Shown: positions 59,776-64,000 of the stretch, piece by piece
Layout: each line of letters opens with the position of its first letter
Numbering within the stretch: position 1 is the first letter of the stretch
Assembly (NCBI GenBank): GCA_964035015.1
Contig: CAXIUP010000007.1
Coordinates: 1,058,701-1,122,700 of the forward strand
DNA: 64,000 nt
Reading direction: 5' to 3'
From: Corallium rubrum
Lineage: Eukaryota; Cnidaria; Anthozoa; Scleralcyonacea; Coralliidae
Program-made: the position numbers and the translations under genes
The notes under the pieces: generated by a model
What the model saw: only the letters and a program-made list of their open reading frames with translations
Databases searched by the model: none
What the model was told of the DNA's origin: nothing

Positions 59776-60239
59776 TTAAGGCGGATTTCCATTCAACTTT
59801 TTTTGTCGAGCGAGCGTCTTTTTGCGATAGCTTTCTTTGTTTCATGCCTTCTCGGGTGGAACGGAGCCGGTCCAGAGCCCATAAGACAAAAGAAAGCGAT
59901 TGCAAATCGTCGATCGCGCGACAAAAAGCACTGAATGGAAATCCGCGTTTAAGGTGATTTTCCACTAGACGAAAAATGTCGCGCGAAGCGACATTTTCTT
60001 TTGTCTCGTAAGCTCTCGGGTGGAACTAATTAGCCAAGACAAAAGAAAAAAATCGCTTCGCTCGAAAAATATCGCCTAGTGGAAAACAGCGTTAAGGCGG
60101 ATTTCCACTAGGCGACATTTGTCGACCGACTCGACATTTTTCTTTTGTCTTGGCTAATTAGTTCCACTCGAGAGCTTGCGGGACAAAAGAAAATGTCGCT
60201 TCGCGCGACATTTTTCGCCTAGTGGAAAATCGCCTTTAA
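59776..60239. mobile_element. Three abutting TTAA MITEs
   Basis: Units 59776-59952, 59949-60095 and 60092-60239 share their TTAA boundaries. Tips are TTAAGGCGGATTTCCATTC, TTAAGGTGATTTTCCACTAG and TTAAGGCGGATTTCCACTAG, each mirrored at its other end. Units 2 and 3 share the core AAGCTCTCGGGTGGAACTAA-like sequence in opposite orientation. Confidence 0.85.
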
Positions 60240-60725
60240 TGATCAGCTACAAGTGTTGATAAGTCAAATACGTTGACGTTTTTAGTGCTCTTGTGACAAT
60301 ACCTTGGGCCTAGGTGTATATATAATAATGACTTATTATAATTGTTCGTTAAACAGTGAGTTTTACCATGCAAAAGTTCTCAATAAAAATTGTCAAACAA
60401 TGGCTGCATTTTGTATATTACTCTTGGGAGTGTTCGCTGATTAAAATGTTCTGAACCCTGTGTTGGTAAACGATTTTAAAATATGACGACAATTAGACGC
60501 GTGCTGGACAATTAGATTATAATCCCCGCGATAACTTGGCAAATTCTTTGTTAAAATACCTTTAGGAAAAGCGATAAGATTAGGGAATTTGGAAAAAAAC
60601 ACTGATTCTTGCTTATTATCGACAAAATGGTGCTTTGTAGGATATCATTATCAACGAAGTAGGTAGAAACAACATTTTCCACAATTTGGAGTTGACATAA
60701 ATTGTGAAGCGGTGACTGTGGCAAA
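60240..60725. other. No gene recognised
   Basis: AT-rich sequence, no ORF of note. Confidence 0.4.
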
Positions 60726-60890
60726 TAAAGGCTAGTTTCAACTGAGGAAAATTTTCCTCAAGACAGGAAAGGACAGGAAATTTTCTTTGTCTTGTGAGCT
60801 CTCGGCGGAACTAATGACTTTAACACAAAGGAAACTTTCCTGTCCGTTCCTGTCCTGCGGAAGATTTTCCTGAGTGGAGACTAGCCTTAA
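60726..60890. mobile_element. MITE related to the TTAA trio
   Basis: TAAAGGCTAGTTTCAACTGA and GTGGAGACTAGCCTTAA are inverted tips. The interior has GAGCTCTCGGCGGAACTAAT, shared with the units at 59949-60239. Confidence 0.75.
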
Positions 60891-61198
60891 GAGAACATTT
60901 TCATTTAAGAAATACCTAATGGGTTTCCATGTTTGGATAGCCTGATCCAAACACGAGGGATGTTGCGAGACTTTCGAAAAGCGTAAAAAAGCGTAAAGTC
61001 TAGCAACATTCCGAGTGTTTGGATCAGGCTATCCAAACATGGAAACCCTTTAGGTATTTCTTTTATAAAATGACAACACATGTTTTTTTTAACAATCTTT
61101 ATTGAACAAACTTATATCAACATATCAATTCTCCCAAAATTCATGAGCTACCAATCACAAGCCGGCTTGGCATGAAAACACTAGAAAATCTTTGAAAG

Positions 61199-61918
61199 TT
61201 AAATGAGTTGAGGTGTAAAACGGTTCTTAATTAAATGGTTAAAGTTAAAACTGACATTCACATTTCCAATGGAACAACTGGTAAACAAGCCACTGAAATC
61301 GGGAAGATCTGGCATGGAAACGTTGGCTAGCTCCGAGTGAACGGTTGTTGTCGTCTGACTCGTCTTCGTCGCGCTTGTTGCCGTGCTGGTTTCGTTCGAG
61401 ACCAAATGCAGGACCGATCGTTTTTGTACTGGCTGATAGTTGTTTGGAGCGGTACCAAGAGCTTCTGAAAGAACTTCACTACACCGCTTCAGTTGCGAGG
61501 TCGATGGTCGTTGATTGTAGTGCAAGAGAGATTGCTCATTGCGATGGCCAGAAATTGCCATGATATGCCGATTTGTCAAACCAGCATTAGACCATAGCGT
61601 TATGGACGTCGCTCTTACGGAGTGGTTGGTGTAAATCTGTGACAGATTTGCCTCTGAGCTTATGATCTTCATCATATCGCCAAGCTTGTTTATCCCAAGA
61701 GGACGATTTTCGTACCAGATGCTGTCTGTCGGATTCCACTGACGTTTCGGGTACTGGAAAAGTGCATCGCAGACTGGATTTAATTTGGCGAGATAAAACT
61801 GCAAAGCAGTATAACCATCGTTTTCTTTTGTGGTCTTGTACATCCTTCCCAGGTTTTTAAAGCTCTCGCTGTCGTTAATGCCGCCTGGATGATTTTTGGA
61901 CGATTCGTTATGTGTCAT
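61199..61918 (-). pseudogene. Crypton-like tyrosine recombinase, catalytic part
   Basis: 239 codons, in the same frame as 61946-62319 but separated by a TAG. Visible recombinase residues: H99-x2-R102 in YTNHSVRATS, H125 in SGHRNEQSL, and Y134 in LHYNQRP as the candidate nucleophile. It resembles DUF3504/Crypton-derived domains (as in ZMYM2, QRICH1 and KIAA1958-like proteins), which share NHSxRATSI and ISGHxxExSLxxY. The Ser/Thr-rich C-terminus reaches the stop at 61199. At the stop junction about 25 residues expected after HTTLY (the GRRGxE region with the first Arg) are missing, so the enzyme is dead. DNA strand cleavage and rejoining is the family role. Confidence 0.75.
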
Positions 61919-61945
61919 GGTGACATACGCTTCGCCGCTGCCATC

Positions 61946-62319
61946 CTAATACAGCGTTGTGTGAAACCACACATTCCTGAGTAGGCCGATTGGAGTTGAG
62001 CAATTAAGGACATCGCTTCTTCTCAATGTTGTCAGGTCTTTGCTTTCCAAGGCAGGTTTGTGTTTAGTTTTCTCCTTTCCTTGTTTCTTCAATGAGACTA
62101 TTTTCGCGTTAAGGACGGCGTTTGACATCTTAAATGCGGGATTACTGGAGATAGTCAAACCTCTGTTATGTGGAGGGAAATTAAGAAATCTTTCCAAACC
62201 ATGCCTGATTCCAAGCAAAGTTGACTTGCTGTAATCTTCGCCGTCTTTGTTTTTGACCTCGGCATAAAACAAACGAAGGTGTTTGTCCAAGGTCTCCTCG
62301 TCCATTTCGTGTAGCTGAA
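61946..62319 (-). pseudogene. Crypton-like recombinase, N-terminal core-binding part
   Basis: Begins after the acceptor TTACAG| with VQLHEMDEETLDKHLRLFYA, then KNKDGEDYSKSTLLGIRHGL and ERFLNFPPHNRGLTI, the SAM-like core-binding region in this family. Later come SLKKQGKEKTKHKPALESKD and LLRNVWFHTTLY, then TAG. The exon is phase-compatible with 62496-62646. Confidence 0.72.
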
Positions 62320-62495
62320 CTGTAATTTCACGCGTATTACACCATTCTTAAAATAAGAGAGTATTTTTTTCCAGTTCGCAATTAAACACCGACAATATAA
62401 ACGTTAGCTGAATTAACTGACTCGAAGTGAAATTAGAAATTTTAGCAGTTCAAGTAAATACCAAATATGTGTAAAAACGTAAAATGTAAACATAC

Positions 62496-62646
62496 CTTTA
62501 AAAACCTTTACGGCATAACTTGTTTTGTATTTTGTACTTTTCGCTTGTGCATTAATTAGCAGCTCGTCAACGTCTTTCTGACAAAATTTACCAAATCTTT
62601 CCGGCTTTTTTTCCTTTGTTAGTTTCCTTATTACGATTATATACAC
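62496..62646 (-). pseudogene. Crypton-like recombinase, 5' exon
   Basis: KPERFGKFCQKDVDELLINA and KYKTSYAVKVFK match the start of DUF3504-type proteins. Ends at AAAG|GTATGT in phase 1, which fits the next exon. No ATG in frame; the start at 62646 is only where the frame opens, so the true start is upstream or lost. Confidence 0.6.
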
Positions 62647-62800
62647 TGTCTAAGTCAATATTCGCAACTAAATTGTCGTCGGACGTTTTTAAATTCTGAA
62701 GCCGGAAAATTCCTGTGTTTTGGATAGCCTGATCCAAACATGGGTATTGACCAATCAGAGCTCGCGTAGTATACGTGTTATTTTATAAAACACTATACCT

Positions 62801-63184
62801 CAGGTGATTTCTATGTGCCGGTATAATTAAAATGGTCTTATGAATAGCATGCATGTGGTTTCTCGATCGAGTTTAAGCGTGAAGGTATACAGCTATACGA
62901 GTTTTGGTCGTTCTTATATATTGAATGTTGACGACTGGTTACATTCTGGCAACAGCCAATGAACATCTAAGATTTTGCCTGCCATATAATTAGCATAACT
63001 GCATATTCGTCCATTCTCGTTGGATTGTGCAGGTTCACTAATTAACATTTGTACAGAAACACCATTATACGCCATCCACTTAGCCTACCATCCACTATAC
63101 GCCATCAAACGCCATCCATACAGGTTAATGAGAATCTACGCTTTTTATTTGGATTCATTTTAACGTTTCATCTATTTTGACGGG
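62801..63184. other. No gene; CGCCATCC repeats
   Basis: ATACGCCATCCA-type motifs repeat at 63068-63115 and also occur at 55873-55893. Otherwise no feature. Confidence 0.4.
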
Positions 63185-63198
63185 TTATTTTATAAAGG

Positions 63199-63352
63199 AA
63201 ATAGAAAACATTTTTTCCGTGTTCCTATAGAGTTATAGAAATACTTGCGGAAGTTTGGAAGAACTCGAAATAGTGTGTAACTTCTCGTTCTCCAAAACTT
63301 CCCCTCGTGTTTCTATAACTGTATATAGAAACACGGAGAATGTTTTCTATTA
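63199..63352. repeat. Palindrome
   Basis: Arms of about 65 bp (AAATAGAAAACATTTTTTCC to GGAAGTTTGGAAGAAC, mirrored). Its unit GTGTTTCTATAACT recurs singly at 55838-55851. Confidence 0.75.
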
Positions 63353-63823
63353 TTTAAATATATAATTTTAAAGTACTATACGTTTCGGAAAATCTGCCTA
63401 AGATCGCGAAAAAGGTATTACCTGTCTCTTTCAAATGCAACAGATATTCTATTTACTTTTTGAATTAAATGTACATTCTCATTAAGAAAATAGGAATTAG
63501 AGAAAAAAATTTAAGCGAAAGAAACTGCCTCAGTGTCCCTTAAAGTACAGGGCAACAGATGTTTACGTCTCGTAGAGCGTAACGCTACACGCAAGCAATT
63601 CTTATAGTTGGAGGAGCTCAGCTTCTCACTCCAAAGACCCGCCCTTCTACAGTTAAAAAAATTTGTTGTAGTTTGTTATAGCTATAGTCTTGTTAATGAT
63701 TGATGCAAAATTCATGATTTATGACTTATATGTGCGTTACAAAGTTATCACATTTGTATTAATAGAAATATTAGATTAAAAAATATTAGATTTACAGCTA
63801 AAAAAAATTTTAGAAAAAGTTTT
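63353..63823. other. No feature recognised
   Basis: AT-rich; probably 3' flank or UTR of the gene ending at 63824. Confidence 0.35.
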
Positions 63824-64000
63824 TCATCTTTTTCGTAAAGTTCCATCCAACACTTCCTTGCTTGCTTGAAGCAGTTTAATTTCTTTCAGATATTTTGCAA
63901 GATCATTTCGGCTAAACTTTTCATGCTTGTCGTTGTACAAATTTAAACATTTCGCTGCTTTTTGCCTTGGTTGCGGATATAATTGACTTTGAAGTACATC
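63824..64000 (-). CDS. C-terminal end of an unknown protein (partial)
   Basis: The minus strand is open for 58 codons from the window edge to TGA at 63826-63824. The peptide (DVLQSQLYPQPRQKAAKCLN, then KFSRNDLAKYLKEIKLLQAS, ending LRKR) is Lys-rich, helical and coding-like. Too short and incomplete to assign; it has no Met in the window because the start lies to the right. Confidence 0.5.
   Translation of the reverse strand, partial: DVLQSQLYPQPRQKAAKCLNLYNDKHEKFSRNDLAKYLKEIKLLQASKEVLDGTLRKR

Larger units (their letters stand above)
60907..62800 (-). mobile_element. Palindrome-capped element encoding a tyrosine recombinase
   Basis: A palindrome (arms 60907-60975 and 60996-61062; unit GGATAGCCTGATCCAAACA) caps the left end. 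The arm TTTTATAAAATGACAACAC follows. The interior holds a minus-strand recombinase gene. A single half-unit (62718-62749), CCAATCAGA (62751-62759), the inverted arm GTGTTATTTTATAAAA and TATACCT follow at the right. Size about 1.9 kb. Confidence 0.65.
55791..63352 (-). repeat. Possible large palindrome-capped element holding nested insertions
   Basis: The left tip at 55791-55809 (TTTATAAAATAAC) is followed by GATTGGTT and a half-unit, GTGTTTCTGTAACTCTATGG (55838). At the right, the inverted arm GTTATTTTATAAA (63184-63196) is followed by a palindrome (63199-63352) built from the same unit. Inner flanks share GTGAAC.GCACAATCCAACG in inverted orientation (55904 and about 63030). Subtracting nested insertions leaves about 1.6 kb. 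Two separate fragments would look similar. Confidence 0.4.

Overview
This looks like nuclear DNA from an AT-rich invertebrate animal, most likely a cnidarian. The reasons are split genes with GT..AG introns, THAP-domain exons, a Crypton-like tyrosine recombinase, Penelope-like elements with GIY-YIG endonuclease, CR1/L2-like and other APE-type LINEs, a Gypsy element, and dozens of foldback repeats. No rRNA, tRNA, prokaryotic operon or CRISPR was seen. The species is an inference from this repeat mix, not something read directly. By area, nearly all of the window is mobile DNA or its debris.

Layout. 1-1150: the 3' end of a decayed Gypsy element. 1329-2318: a minus-strand THAP-domain gene, or part of one. 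2545-5499: palindromes, one of them split by a hAT-like MITE with a perfect 8-bp target duplication, then a second hAT-like MITE. 6587-6749: first exon of a small GTPase. 7352-11667: foldback elements, one with an empty site preserved nearby. 12898-14639: a 1.7-kb inverted duplication, each arm holding a decayed two-exon THAP domain. 14996-22237: direct duplications, foldbacks and another hAT-like MITE. 22514-27196: a complete but inactivated Gypsy element (108-bp LTRs, 5-bp target duplication) on the minus strand. 29309-30381: a P-element-like transposase remnant. 30516-34937: Penelope-like elements and fragments separated by (TA)n tracts, with one textbook hammerhead ribozyme and two weaker ones. 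35212-36164: a cluster of short palindromes, then about 590 bp of (AAAC)n. 36437-38386: three in-phase exons of an unrecognised host-like gene. 39050-50190: LINE copies joined end to end through long compound tetranucleotide repeats; one LINE ORF1 carries a large glutamine-repeat expansion. 50175-64000: more foldbacks, an 880-codon open LINE ORF2 inside a MITE, three abutting TTAA MITEs, the tyrosine-recombinase element, and the end of an unknown gene at the right edge.

The most interesting pattern is a repeat architecture that recurs with different sequences (about 3568-4477, 11160-11667, 37714-38047 reversed, 52010-52370, 60907-62800 and possibly 55791-63352). A 30-150 bp palindrome sits outside one end. 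Then come one inverted arm, the interior, a single half-copy of the palindrome unit (clear in most copies), a CCAATCAG motif, and the other arm. The copy at 60907-62800 encloses a tyrosine-recombinase pseudogene with HxxR, H and Y motifs. This suggests, without proving it, that the others are non-autonomous relatives whose palindrome and half-unit act as recombination sites.

Regulatory information is sparse. I saw splice signals, one LTR TATA box and polypurine tracts, but no clear host promoters. Most transposon genes are broken by stops or frameshifts, and no gene here can be called active from sequence alone.
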